This document shows, piece by piece, positions 42,643-51,944 of a DNA stretch of 64,000 bases (position 1 is the stretch's first letter; each line of letters begins with the position of its first letter). Origin of the DNA: Pseudoflavonifractor sp. An44 (GTDB lineage Bacteria; Bacillota; Clostridia; Oscillospirales; Oscillospiraceae). A program made the translations under genes and the position numbers. The DNA lies in contig NZ_NFIH01000005.1 in the NCBI RefSeq assembly GCF_002161675.1, positions 62,001-126,000 on the forward strand, given 5' to 3'. The notes beneath the pieces were generated by a model. That model saw only the letters and a list, made by a program, of their open reading frames with translations. It was not told the origin of the DNA and did not search any database.

Positions 42643-42662
42643 AAAAAATCGAAAAAAGGGGG

Positions 42663-42690
42663 TTGACATTTTTCGTATACGTGCTATACT
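42663..42690 (+). promoter_or_regulatory. tRNA-Gln promoter
   Basis: TTGACA 42663-42668, 16 bases, TATACT 42685-42690. Confidence 0.8.
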
Positions 42691-42745
42691 AAGCAAGGCT
42701 CAAGCGAGCGGCGCAAAACAAAGCGCAAGACAAACGAACAAACAT

Positions 42746-42819
42746 AGCGGATTAGTGTAATGGTAGCACACCAGACTCTGACTCTGTTCGTGAGGGTTCG
42801 AATCCTTCATCCGCTGCCA
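42746..42819 (+). tRNA. tRNA-Gln (anticodon CUG)
   Basis: 74 bases: acceptor AGCGGAT with ATCCGCT, anticodon loop CTCTGAC as in glutamine tRNAs, T arm GAGGG-TTCGAAT-CCTTC, and encoded CCA at 42817-42819. The outermost anticodon-stem pair appears mismatched. A UUG-reading tRNA-Gln is not in the window. Confidence 0.9.
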
Positions 42820-42857
42820 AACGGACATGACCTTGGTCATGTCCGTTTTTCTTTTTC
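42820..42857 (+). terminator. tRNA-Gln terminator
   Basis: A perfect 13-bp hairpin (42820-42832 with 42835-42847) followed by TTT-C-TTTTT. Confidence 0.9.
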
Positions 42858-42874
42858 TCAGAAAAACCCACCTC

Positions 42875-42903
42875 TTGCCTGAAACGGGGCAAAGTGATAT
42901 AAT
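42875..42903 (+). promoter_or_regulatory. ddl-murF promoter
   Basis: TTGCCT 42875-42880, 17 bases, perfect TATAAT 42898-42903. A leader of about 120 bases follows with no structure I recognise. Confidence 0.75.
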
Positions 42904-43029
42904 AATTTGCTAATGTGGGTATCCCCGGGATAAACGAGGCCTGGGAGTCATACCTATGAAGAGAAGAGTGAATGCTTTGTAGGGACCGAATGTTCCATGG
43001 AGTGATTCCACCGATAAAGGAGAATGGTC

Positions 43030-44076
43030 ATGAAGATTGTGGTATTGGCGGGCGGACTGAGCCCGGAGCGGAATGTCTCGCTGTCCAGCGGCTGCAAGGT
43101 GTGCACCGCCCTGCGCCAGCGGGGGCACCAGGTGGCCTTTGTGGATATGTTCCTGGGCACCCACGCCCCGGTGGAGACCCTGTTTGACGCACCTCTGGAC
43201 GAGGAGCTGACCCGGGTGGGCCGGGTGGCCCCCGACCTGGAGCAGGTGAAGGCCTCTCGCACTGACGGGGGCGCCAGCCAGTTCGGCCCCGGAGTGCTGG
43301 AGCTGTGTGCTCAGGCGGACGTGGTGTTCCTGGCCCTCCACGGAGCCTGCGGCGAGGACGGCCGGGTGCAGGCCGCCCTGGACCTCATGGGCATCCCCTA
43401 CACCGGGGCCAACTACCTGGGCTCCGCCATCGCCATGGATAAGGACCTGACCAAGCGCATCGTAGCCCCTCTGGGGGTGCAGACCCCCAGCTGGGAGCTG
43501 GTGGACTACACCGCAGCGGACATCCCCGGCCTGGTGGAGCGTCTGGAAGTGCCCTGCGTGGTCAAGCCCGTGGACTACGGCTCTTCCATCGGCGTGTCCA
43601 TCCCCCGCACCAAGGAGGAGCTGCAGGCAGCTCTGGAAGAGGGCCTGGAGCTGGGCGGCCGCTGTGTGGTAGAGCAGTATGTGTCCGGCCGGGAAATCCA
43701 GGTGGGCATCCTGGAGGGAAAGGCGCTGCCCTCCATTGAGATCATCCCCAAAGAGGGATTCTATGACTATGAGAACAAGTACCAGCCTGGGGCGGCGGAC
43801 GAGATTTGTCCTGCCCAGATTCCCCAGCTGTGGGAGCAGCGGCTGGCTGAGGCCGCTTTGAAGGTGTTCCACGGGGTGGGCCTGGCGGTGTACTCCCGGG
43901 CGGACTTCATTGTCACCGAGGACGGCACCCCCTGGTTCTTGGAGATCAACACCCTGCCCGGCATGACTCCCACCAGTCTGCTGCCCCAGGAGGCGGCGGT
44001 GGTGGGCATCGACTACGGCACCTTGTGCGAGCGCATCATTGAGGCATCCTTGCAGGCCCGCAAGGCGGGACACTGA
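43030..44076 (+). CDS. ddl: D-alanine-D-alanine ligase
   Basis: 348-residue ATP-grasp enzyme. Features are VVLAGGLSPERNVSL, LHGACGEDGRVQAALDLMGIPYTGAN, KPVDYGSSIGVS and the metal-site LEINTLPGMTPTSLLP. It joins two D-Ala for the peptidoglycan precursor. The start is ATG 43030, seven bases after AAAGGAG; ATG 43024 is too close to that site. It is 23 bases ahead of murF, which uses its product. Confidence 0.94.
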   Translation: MKIVVLAGGLSPERNVSLSSGCKVCTALRQRGHQVAFVDMFLGTHAPVETLFDAPLDEELTRVGRVAPDLEQVKASRTDGGASQFGPGVLELCAQADVVFLALHGACGEDGRVQAALDLMGIPYTGANYLGSAIAMDKDLTKRIVAPLGVQTPSWELVDYTAADIPGLVERLEVPCVVKPVDYGSSIGVSIPRTKEELQAALEEGLELGGRCVVEQYVSGREIQVGILEGKALPSIEIIPKEGFYDYENKYQPGAADEICPAQIPQLWEQRLAEAALKVFHGVGLAVYSRADFIVTEDGTPWFLEINTLPGMTPTSLLPQEAAVVGIDYGTLCERIIEASLQARKAGH

Positions 44077-44099
44077 GGAGCAGTAAAGGAGAAGAAAAG

Positions 44100-45494
44100 A
44101 TGGAAGCTTTGACATTGGCGCAGCTACTCCAGGCAGTGGGCGGCACCCTCATCGGAGGGGAGGCCGACCTGAATCAGACGGTCACCGAGGTGTGCACCGA
44201 CAGCCGCAGTGTCCCCCAGGGCTGCCTGTTCCTTCCCCTGGAGGGGGAGCGGTTTGACGGCCACTCCTTCATCAACAGCGCCCTGGAGCAGGGGGCGGTG
44301 GGCTGCATCACCGCCCGGGAGCGGGAGAGCTACCTGCCGGGGAAGTTCTACATCAAGGTGCGATCCACCCAGCGGGCCCTGCGGGACCTGGCCCGGTACT
44401 ATAAGGAGATGTTCCACATCCCCTTTGTGGCGGTGACCGGCTCGGTGGGCAAGACCACCACCAAGGACATGGTGGCGGCGGTGCTGGGGGCCAAGTACAA
44501 GGTGCTGAAAACCGAGGGCAACTTCAACAATGACATCGGACTGCCCCTCACCCTGCTGCGCCTGGATCACACCCACCAGATCTGTGTGCTGGAGATGGGC
44601 ATGGACCACGCCGGGGAGATCGACTACCTCAGTGAGCTGGTGGAGCCAGATGTGGCCCTCATCACCAATGTAGGGGACTCCCACATTGAGAACCTGGGCA
44701 GCCGGGAGGCCATCTTTGCCGCCAAGTGTGAAATCTTCAACCATCTCAAGGCGGATGGCACCGCCATTCTCAACGGGGACGATCCCATGCTTTCCACCCT
44801 CAAGGGCAAGCTGCCCCAGACCACCTACATGGTGGGTAGCGGGGAGGGGCTGGACTACACCGCTTTTGACATTGACAGCGACGGGGCCAGCCACATCTCC
44901 TGCCAGGTGAAGACCCCCCACAGCAAGTTCCAGGCGGATATCCCCGCCCTGGGCACACACATGATCTACCCCACCCTCATGGCCACCGCGGTGGGCGAGC
45001 TGTTCGGCATGGAGGCCGACGAGATCACCCGGGGCATCCGGGCGTTCCTCCCCACCAAGATGCGGATGAATGTGGTCAACTGCCCTGGGGACGTGGTGAT
45101 TTTGAACGACGCCTACAACGCCAATCCCCAGTCCATGCGGGCAGCTGCCGCCGTGCTGGGCGACGCCAAGGACCGCCGCCGTGTGGCCGTGGTGGGGGAC
45201 ATGAAGGAGCTGGGCGCCAATAGCGCCATGTTCCACCAGGCGGTGGGCGGCTACTTCGCCCAGGCCGGAGTGGAGCGACTCATCGCCATTGGTGATCTGG
45301 CCAAGCACATGGCCCAGGGAGCCGTCCAGGCGGGCATGAGCCAGGAGCAGGTCTCCTATTTCCATGACCTGGAGGAGGCCAAGGAGGCGCTGAGCCGGGA
45401 AATCCGGGCGGGGGTGACCATCTTGGTCAAGGCCTCCCGGTCCATGGCTTTTGAGAAGATTGTAGACTATCTGACGGCCCAGACCCAGAAATAA
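44100..45494 (+). CDS. murF: UDP-MurNAc-tripeptide:D-Ala-D-Ala ligase
   Basis: 464-residue Mur ligase. The ATP loop is VTGSVGKTTTKDMVAAVL (about residue 112), followed by TEGNFNNDIGLPLTLL, LEMGMDHAGEIDYLS and NDAYNANPQSMRAA. It adds D-Ala-D-Ala to the UDP-muramyl tripeptide. ATG 44100 follows AAAGGAGAAG. It is paired with ddl. Confidence 0.96.
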   Translation: MEALTLAQLLQAVGGTLIGGEADLNQTVTEVCTDSRSVPQGCLFLPLEGERFDGHSFINSALEQGAVGCITARERESYLPGKFYIKVRSTQRALRDLARYYKEMFHIPFVAVTGSVGKTTTKDMVAAVLGAKYKVLKTEGNFNNDIGLPLTLLRLDHTHQICVLEMGMDHAGEIDYLSELVEPDVALITNVGDSHIENLGSREAIFAAKCEIFNHLKADGTAILNGDDPMLSTLKGKLPQTTYMVGSGEGLDYTAFDIDSDGASHISCQVKTPHSKFQADIPALGTHMIYPTLMATAVGELFGMEADEITRGIRAFLPTKMRMNVVNCPGDVVILNDAYNANPQSMRAAAAVLGDAKDRRRVAVVGDMKELGANSAMFHQAVGGYFAQAGVERLIAIGDLAKHMAQGAVQAGMSQEQVSYFHDLEEAKEALSREIRAGVTILVKASRSMAFEKIVDYLTAQTQK

Positions 45495-45530
45495 CAACCG
45501 GGTTAGAGGCCGGTGGACGAGGAGAACGGA

Positions 45531-47438
45531 ATGATTGATATACAGTTGACCGGCCTGGTCAAAGAATTTGAAGTGGGCAGAAAAATCCTGGACGGGTTCT
45601 CCCTCCAGGTGGATACCGGGGAGCGGGTGGGCCTGCTGGGCCGCAACGGCGCCGGCAAGACCACCATCTTCCGCATCATCACCGGCGAGGTGGAGGCGGA
45701 CGAGGGCACCGTCACCATCGCCCCCGGTAAGCGGGTGGGCCTCATCTCCCAGATTCCCGTCTACCCCGAGGGGTACACGGTGGAGGACGTGCTGGACACC
45801 GCCTTTGAACGCCTGCACAACATCGAGCGGGAGCTGGCCGAGCTGGGGATGAAGATGGGGGACCACCCCACCCAGAGCGTCATGGAGCGCTACGACAAGC
45901 TCACCGCCGCCTTTGAGGCGGGGGGAGGCTACCACACCAAGACCCAGCTCAACAAGGTGTGCAACGGCCTGGCCATTGACCAGGATATGAGAGGACGGCT
46001 TTTTTCCGCCCTGTCCGGTGGCGAGAAGACCCGCATCAATTTGGCCCGTCTCATCTTGGAGGATACGGATATCCTCCTGTTGGACGAGCCCACCAACCAC
46101 TTGGACCTCAACGCCACCGAGTGGCTGGAGGAGTATCTGGAGCATTTCCCCGGCACCGTCCTGGCCATCTCCCACGACCGATGGTTCCTGGACAAGGTGG
46201 TGCGCCGGGTGGTGGAGCTTCAGGACGGCAAAGCGGAGTTGTACTCCGGCAACTACACCTTCTACGTGGAGGAGAAGGAGCGGCGGTACCAGGAGCGGCT
46301 GCGCCAGTATGAGAAGGAGCAGGCCAAGATCGCCCAGTTGGAGCAGGCCGCACAGCAGATGCGCCTGTGGGCCTTCCAGGGCAACGACAAGCAGTACAAG
46401 CGGGCCATCAACATGGAGCGGCGCATTGAGCGCATGAACACCACCGCCAAGCCCACCCGGGAGAAGAAGATGACCACCCGGTTTGGGGAGCGGGAGTTCC
46501 ACGGAGACGAGGCCATGGTGGTCACCGGGCTGTCCAAGCACTTCGGAGATCGCACCCTCTTCTCAGATTTGAATCTGGAAGTGGCGGGGGGCGAGCGCAT
46601 TGCCCTGTTGGGAGACAACGGCACCGGAAAGTCCACCTTCCTGAAAATTCTCATGGAGGAGGAGGCCCCGGACCAGGGCAGTATCTACCTGGGCCCCTCC
46701 ATCCGGGTGGGGTATCTGCCCCAGATCATCCACTTCGATCACCCGGAGCGCAACCTGGTGGACACCATGCTCTACGCCCAGAACTGCACCACCCAGGAGG
46801 CCCGGGACCGTCTGGCCTCCTTCCGGTTCCGGGGGGATGACGTGTTTAAGTCCGTGTCCACCCTGTCCGGCGGCGAGCAGTCCCGGCTGCGGCTGTGCAT
46901 GCTCATGGACAGCAAAATCAACCTCCTGGTGCTGGACGAGCCCACCAACCACCTGGATATCGACTCCCGGGAGTGGATGGAGGAGGCGGTGGCGGAGTAC
47001 GGGGGCAACCTGCTCTTTGTCTCCCACGACCGCTATTTTATCGAGAAGTTTGCCACCCGTGTGTGGATGCTGGAAGACGGCAAAATTCAGGACTTCCGGG
47101 GCACCTACGGGGAGTTCCGGGCCTGGCGGGAGCGGCAGGCCCAGCTGAAAAATGCCGCCAAGGCCCAAGTACAGCCGGAAAAGCCCAAGGCGGAGGAGAA
47201 GCCCCGCCGTTCCGGCGGCACCAAGGAGCTGGAAAAGCAGGTGCGGGCTGCCGAGCGGGCAGTGGAAAAGGCGGAAATCCGCCTGGACGAGCTCACGGGC
47301 GAGCTGGAGGCCGCCGCCAGCGACTACCTCAAGGCCCAGGAGCTCTATGAGGAGCGCAGCCGCCTGGAGGATGAGCTAGCCCACCTGTATACCCAGTGGG
47401 AGAACCTGGCTGCCCAGCTGGAAGAGGCCAAGGGGTGA
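45531..47438 (+). CDS. ABC-F family ATPase
   Basis: 635 residues with two ABC domains and no membrane part. Walker A motifs are GRNGAGKTT and GDNGTGKST, each with an LSGGE signature and LDEPTNHLD. The linker between the domains is a basic coiled coil (YQERLRQYEKEQAKIAQLEQ), and a C-terminal coiled coil follows after an Ala/Lys/Pro stretch. ABC-F proteins act on the ribosome in translation factor or antibiotic-protection roles; the subtype is not clear. ATG 45531 follows ACGAGGAG; GTG 45513 is possible. It lies five bases before prfA. Confidence 0.9.
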   Translation: MIDIQLTGLVKEFEVGRKILDGFSLQVDTGERVGLLGRNGAGKTTIFRIITGEVEADEGTVTIAPGKRVGLISQIPVYPEGYTVEDVLDTAFERLHNIERELAELGMKMGDHPTQSVMERYDKLTAAFEAGGGYHTKTQLNKVCNGLAIDQDMRGRLFSALSGGEKTRINLARLILEDTDILLLDEPTNHLDLNATEWLEEYLEHFPGTVLAISHDRWFLDKVVRRVVELQDGKAELYSGNYTFYVEEKERRYQERLRQYEKEQAKIAQLEQAAQQMRLWAFQGNDKQYKRAINMERRIERMNTTAKPTREKKMTTRFGEREFHGDEAMVVTGLSKHFGDRTLFSDLNLEVAGGERIALLGDNGTGKSTFLKILMEEEAPDQGSIYLGPSIRVGYLPQIIHFDHPERNLVDTMLYAQNCTTQEARDRLASFRFRGDDVFKSVSTLSGGEQSRLRLCMLMDSKINLLVLDEPTNHLDIDSREWMEEAVAEYGGNLLFVSHDRYFIEKFATRVWMLEDGKIQDFRGTYGEFRAWRERQAQLKNAAKAQVQPEKPKAEEKPRRSGGTKELEKQVRAAERAVEKAEIRLDELTGELEAAASDYLKAQELYEERSRLEDELAHLYTQWENLAAQLEEAKG

Positions 47439-47442
47439 GAAC

Positions 47443-48504
47443 ATGACGGACAAACTCAGAGGCATTGAGCAGCGGTACGGGGAGATTGAGGCCCGTCTGG
47501 CTGCCAACGAGACCTATGAAGACCCGGACCTGGTGTCCCGGCTCAACAAGGAGCAGCGGGAGCTGGAGCCCCTGGTCACCGCCTACCGCAGCTGGTGCAA
47601 GGCAGGGGAGGACCTGGCGGGAGCGGAGGAACTGCTCTCCGACCCGGACTTTAAGGACCTGGCCCAGGAGGAAATGGCAAAGGCCCGTGAGGAACTGGAG
47701 CGCCTGGAGCAGCTCATCCGAGAACTGTTGTTGCCCCGGGACCCCAACGACGACAAAAATGTCATTGTGGAGATTCGTGCCGGAGTGGGCGGGGAAGAGT
47801 CCGCCCTCTTTGCCCACTCTCTTACCCGCATGTACACCATGTACGCGGAAAAGCGGGGCTGGAAGGTGGAGGTCAACAGCGTCAGCGAGACCGAGCTGGG
47901 TGGCGTGAAAGATATCTCCCTGACCATCTCCGGGGACGGGGCCTACTCCCGGCTGAAATTTGAGAGTGGGGTGCACCGGGTGCAGCGGGTGCCGGAGACG
48001 GAATCCGGCGGCCGAGTGCACACCTCCACCGCCACCGTGGCGGTGCTGCCGGAAATGGAGCAGGTGGACGTGCAGCTCAATCCCGCCGATGTGGAAATGC
48101 AGGTCTACCGGGCCTCTGGTGCCGGTGGCCAGCACGTGAACAAGACCTCTTCGGCGGTGCGCCTCATCCACAAGCCCACGGGCACGGTGGTGGAGTGCCA
48201 GCAGGAGCGCAGCCAGTTCCAGAACCGGGAGAAGGCCATGCGCATTTTGGCCTCCATGCTCTACGACCAGGAGCAGCAGCGCATTTCGGAGGAATACGGA
48301 GACCAGCGGCGCAGCCAGGTGGGCTCGGGTATGCGCAATGAGCGCATCCGCACCTACAACTTCCCCCAGGGGCGGCTCACCGAGCACCGCATCGGGCTGA
48401 CCATATACAAATTGGACGCTGTCATGGACGGAGATCTGGACGAGATCATCGACGGGCTCATCACCGCCGACCGGGCCCAGCGGCTGAAACAAGGAGAGGG
48501 CTAG
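47443..48504 (+). CDS. prfA: Peptide chain release factor 1
   Basis: 353 residues, normal RF1 length. The GGQ motif lies in YRASGAGGQHVNKTSSAVRL (about residue 228). The stop-codon-recognition domain contains HRVQRVPETESGGRVHTSTATVAVLP, characteristic of class I release factors. Assignment to RF1 rather than RF2 rests on overall likeness and on neighbours: prfA, TsaC and coaE commonly cluster in Firmicutes. Confidence 0.92.
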   Translation: MTDKLRGIEQRYGEIEARLAANETYEDPDLVSRLNKEQRELEPLVTAYRSWCKAGEDLAGAEELLSDPDFKDLAQEEMAKAREELERLEQLIRELLLPRDPNDDKNVIVEIRAGVGGEESALFAHSLTRMYTMYAEKRGWKVEVNSVSETELGGVKDISLTISGDGAYSRLKFESGVHRVQRVPETESGGRVHTSTATVAVLPEMEQVDVQLNPADVEMQVYRASGAGGQHVNKTSSAVRLIHKPTGTVVECQQERSQFQNREKAMRILASMLYDQEQQRISEEYGDQRRSQVGSGMRNERIRTYNFPQGRLTEHRIGLTIYKLDAVMDGDLDEIIDGLITADRAQRLKQGEG

Positions 48505-48508
48505 AGAA

Positions 48509-49786
48509 ATGTATACCCATGTGATTTTTGACTTAGACGGAACCCTCCTCAACACCATTGACGACCTGGCCAACGCCGGAAACTGGGTGTGCACCCAGCG
48601 GGGCTGGCCCACCCACACGGTGGAGGCCTACAAGACTAAGGTGGGCAACGGCATCCCCAAGCTGGTGGAGCGGTTTGCCCCCCAAGGCACGTCCCAGCAG
48701 GAGCTGGAGGAGGCTCTGGCCCAGTTTATGGACTACTACGGGGCCCACAAAGAGGACCTCACTGCCCCCTACTGGGGGATGGCCCAGGTGCTGGACGCCT
48801 TAAAGCAGGCGGGGGTGGGCATCGGCGTGCTCACCAACAAAGCTCACTCTCTGGCTGGAGCGGTGATGGAGCGGTACTACCCCGGGGTGTTCACCCACAT
48901 CCAGGGGGCACTGCCCGACCAGCCCACCAAGCCCGACCCCACCTTGCTCTATGCCCTCATGGAGCAGATGGGAGCTAAGCCGGACACCACCCTCTTTGTG
49001 GGGGACAGCAATGTGGACATCCAGACCGGGAAAAACGGCTCGCTGGACACCTGTGGGGTGCTGTGGGGCTTCCGCAGCCGCTCCGAGCTGGAGCAGGAGG
49101 GGGCCCACCACTTGGTGGAGCGGCCCGGACAGCTCCTCTCCCTGGTGCTGGGCCGTCCTGAGACCCAGACCCTGGCCCCCCATGAGGTGGAGGCGGCGGC
49201 AAAGCTGCTCGCCCAGGGCCAACTGGTGGCGGTGCCCACCGAGACGGTGTACGGACTGGCCTCGGACGCCTACATCGAGGAATCGGTGCGGGCCAACTAC
49301 GAGGCCAAGGGCCGCCCGGAGGAGAAGCCCCTGAACGTGCTGGTGGACGGCATGGACATGGTGGAAGGGGTGTGCCGGGACATTCCCACTGAGGCCTATA
49401 TCTTGGCCAAAGCTTTCTGGCCGGGTCCTCTGACCATGATTTTGTGGGGCAAGGGCACCCTGCCCTCCATCGTTCCCGCCGGAGGTGCAACCCAGGGGGT
49501 GCGCTGCCCCGACCACCCGGACACCCTGGGGGTTATCCGGGCTCTGGGCCATCCTCTGGCCTGTCCTTCCGCCAACATCTCCGGCCACCCCAGCCCCAAG
49601 AACGCTCAGCAGGTGCTGGAGCAGCTGGACGGCCGCATTGGGGCGGTGCTGGACGGTGGCCCCTGCTCGGTGGGGGTGGAGTCCACCATTGTGAACCTGA
49701 CCGTAAAACCCTTCCGCATCCTCCGCCAGGGCGGCCTGAGCCGCGAGGCCATTGAGCAGGCCCTGGGATGTGAGGTGGAGGGATGA
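48509..49786 (+). CDS. HAD phosphatase fused to TsaC-type threonylcarbamoyl-AMP synthase
   Basis: 425 residues with two enzymes in one chain. Residues 1 to about 215 are a HAD hydrolase of the phosphoglycolate phosphatase type: DLDGTLLNT, VLTNKAHSL, KPDP and GDSNVDIQ. Residues about 222-425 are a YrdC/TsaC domain: VAVPTETVYGLASDA, the KxR-type KGRPEEKPLNVLV, PGPLTMIL and CPSANISGHPSP. TsaC makes threonylcarbamoyl-AMP for the t6A37 modification of tRNA; the extra Sua5 domain is lacking. The frame is continuous with no sign of an internal start. It lies between prfA and coaE. Confidence 0.9.
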   Translation: MYTHVIFDLDGTLLNTIDDLANAGNWVCTQRGWPTHTVEAYKTKVGNGIPKLVERFAPQGTSQQELEEALAQFMDYYGAHKEDLTAPYWGMAQVLDALKQAGVGIGVLTNKAHSLAGAVMERYYPGVFTHIQGALPDQPTKPDPTLLYALMEQMGAKPDTTLFVGDSNVDIQTGKNGSLDTCGVLWGFRSRSELEQEGAHHLVERPGQLLSLVLGRPETQTLAPHEVEAAAKLLAQGQLVAVPTETVYGLASDAYIEESVRANYEAKGRPEEKPLNVLVDGMDMVEGVCRDIPTEAYILAKAFWPGPLTMILWGKGTLPSIVPAGGATQGVRCPDHPDTLGVIRALGHPLACPSANISGHPSPKNAQQVLEQLDGRIGAVLDGGPCSVGVESTIVNLTVKPFRILRQGGLSREAIEQALGCEVEG

Positions 49787-50388
49787 GCTTCACCATCATT
49801 GGCCTCACCGGGCCCACAGGAGCGGGAAAGACCACCGTGCTCCACGTGCTGGAGGGCATGGGGGCGGCGGTGCTGGACGCCGACGCCATCTACCATGACC
49901 TCACCGTGTCCAGTCAGCTCATGCGCCAGGAATTGCAAGAGCGGTTCGGCCCGGACATCTACGATGACCAGGGGGTGCTGCTGCGCAAGCAGTTGGGGGC
50001 CAGGGTGTTTGGAAATTCCCAGGCTCTGGAAGATTTGAATGCCATCACCCACCGGTATATCCAACTGGAAATCCAGCGCCGTTTGGACCAGGCCCAGGCG
50101 GAGGGAAAGCAGGTGGCGGTGGTGGACGCCATAGCCCTCATTGAGAGCGGAGTGGCGGACATCTGCCACATCACCGTGGCGGTGGTGGCCAAGGCGGAGA
50201 CCCGCATTGGGCGCATCATGGCCCGGGACGGCATCGACGAGGCCTATGCCCGCAAGCGGGTGGAGGCTCAGAAGCCAGCGGAGTTTTTTGAGACCCACTG
50301 TCAATACACCTTACACAACGACGGAGACGACCCGGGGCAGCTGGAACAGCAGGCCACGGCGTTGTTTGCCCATATATTGCACAGATAA
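49783..50388 (+). CDS. coaE: Dephospho-CoA kinase
   Basis: 201 residues, P-loop GLTGPTGAGKTT followed by AVLDADAIYHDL, with a lid and VDAIALIESG where family members have a similar VPLL-type segment. It performs the last step of coenzyme A synthesis. The start overlaps the stop of the HAD-TsaC gene (ATGA), so translation is coupled. Confidence 0.93.
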   Translation: MSFTIIGLTGPTGAGKTTVLHVLEGMGAAVLDADAIYHDLTVSSQLMRQELQERFGPDIYDDQGVLLRKQLGARVFGNSQALEDLNAITHRYIQLEIQRRLDQAQAEGKQVAVVDAIALIESGVADICHITVAVVAKAETRIGRIMARDGIDEAYARKRVEAQKPAEFFETHCQYTLHNDGDDPGQLEQQATALFAHILHR

Positions 50389-50408
50389 ACATATAGGAGG
50401 TTATACCC

Positions 50409-51812
50409 ATGGAAGAGAACAACAAGGGAAAGCTGCTCCGGGAGCAGCTGCTCAACCAGAAGAAGAACGGCTGGGACAAGGTGGACGAGGCCACCGAGCA
50501 CGCCATTTTTGATTACTGCGAGGGCTACAAGGTCTACCTGGATAAGGGCAAGACCGAGCGCACCTGTGTGGACTACACCGTGGAGCTCATTGAAGCTGCC
50601 GGTTTTGTGCCCCTGGAGCGGGGCATGGAGCTGGTTCCCGGCATGAAGGTCTACCGGGTCAACCGGGGCCGCGGCATCAACCTGGCTGTCATCGGCTCTG
50701 CCCCCCTGGACCAGGGCGTGTCCATCGTGGCTGCCCACATCGACGCCCCTCGTCTGGACCTGAAGCCCACCCCCCTCTATGAGGACAGCGAGATCGCCTT
50801 CCTCAAGACCCACTACTATGGCGGCATCCGCAAGTACCAGTGGGTGACCATTCCCCTGGAGTTGCGGGGCGTGGTGGTGCTCAAGGACGGCTCTGTGGTG
50901 AATGTGTCCGTGGGCGGCAATCCCGGCGATCCCCAGTTCACCATCAACGATCTGCTGCCCCACCTGGGCGCGGACCAGTCCAAGAAGCCCCTGGGCGAGG
51001 CCATTCCCGCCGAGAGCCTGAACCTGGTGGTGGGCAGCCGCCCCCTGAAGGACGACGAGGGCGACGGCCGGGTGAAGCTGGCGGTGATGCAGATTCTCAA
51101 CGAGAAGTACGGCATCACCGAGGCCGACTTCATCTCCGCCGAGATCGAGGCGGTCCCCGCCTTCAATGCCACCGACATCGGCTTTGACCGCACCCTGCTG
51201 GGCGCTTACGGCCACGACGACCGGGTGTGCGCCTACGCTGGCCTGAAGGCCATGCTGGACCTGGAGGGCACTCCCTGCCGTACCGCCGTGTGCGTGCTGG
51301 CTGACAAGGAGGAGATCGGCTCCGAGGGCGTGTCCGGCATGCAGTCCGCCTTCTTCGACACCTTCATGGAGGACCTGTGCGACAGCCAGAACGTGCCTCT
51401 GCGGGCCTGCTATGAGAAGTCCTTCTGCCTGTCCTCCGACGTCACCGCCGCCTTCGACCCCAACTTTGCTGAGGTCTATGAGCGCAACAACTCCGCCTTC
51501 GTCAACTATGGCGTGGGCCTGAGCAAGTACACCGGTGCCCGCGGCAAGGGCGGCTGCTCCGATGCTGGTGCCGAGGCTGTGGGCTATATCCGCCGTCTGC
51601 TGGACGACCGCGGGGTTCTGTGGCAGATGGCCGAGCTGGGCAAGACCGACCAGGGCGGCGGCGGCACCGTGGCCTGCTATATGGCCAACCGCAACATCGA
51701 CACCCTGGACGCCGGTGTGCCCGTGCTGTCCATGCACTCTCCCTTTGAGACCGTGTCCAAGCTGGACTGCTACATGACCTACGCAGCCTGCCGGGCTCTG
51801 TACGAGGGCTAA
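50409..51812 (+). CDS. M18 family aminopeptidase
   Basis: 467 residues. The M18 metal-site segments are visible: VAAHIDAPRLDLKPTPLYED, LADKEEIGSEGVSGMQSAF and a C-terminal VPVLSMHSPFE. The long insertion between them gives the tetrahedral aminopeptidase fold. It is cytosolic and removes N-terminal residues from peptides. ATG 50409 follows TAGGAGG. It is 20 bases after coaE, probably in the same transcript. Confidence 0.92.
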   Translation: MEENNKGKLLREQLLNQKKNGWDKVDEATEHAIFDYCEGYKVYLDKGKTERTCVDYTVELIEAAGFVPLERGMELVPGMKVYRVNRGRGINLAVIGSAPLDQGVSIVAAHIDAPRLDLKPTPLYEDSEIAFLKTHYYGGIRKYQWVTIPLELRGVVVLKDGSVVNVSVGGNPGDPQFTINDLLPHLGADQSKKPLGEAIPAESLNLVVGSRPLKDDEGDGRVKLAVMQILNEKYGITEADFISAEIEAVPAFNATDIGFDRTLLGAYGHDDRVCAYAGLKAMLDLEGTPCRTAVCVLADKEEIGSEGVSGMQSAFFDTFMEDLCDSQNVPLRACYEKSFCLSSDVTAAFDPNFAEVYERNNSAFVNYGVGLSKYTGARGKGGCSDAGAEAVGYIRRLLDDRGVLWQMAELGKTDQGGGGTVACYMANRNIDTLDAGVPVLSMHSPFETVSKLDCYMTYAACRALYEG

Positions 51813-51944
51813 GAGTTCCGTTCAAAGGGAAAACGGATTCTGATGTTTCGCATCTGCGGGTGCGAACGCTGCGAGGCTTTTTGCCGTTTGCAGGATAAAG
51901 CGCCCCATTCCTGGAAATACTATCCGGGAAGGGGGTGCTTTTGC

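Noticed and set aside
51813-51944. Upstream extension of the ClpP-like protease (Cys-rich N-terminus from 51843)
   Set aside because: The ribosome site and protein-like start are at 51945; the extension has no site and an unlikely composition.
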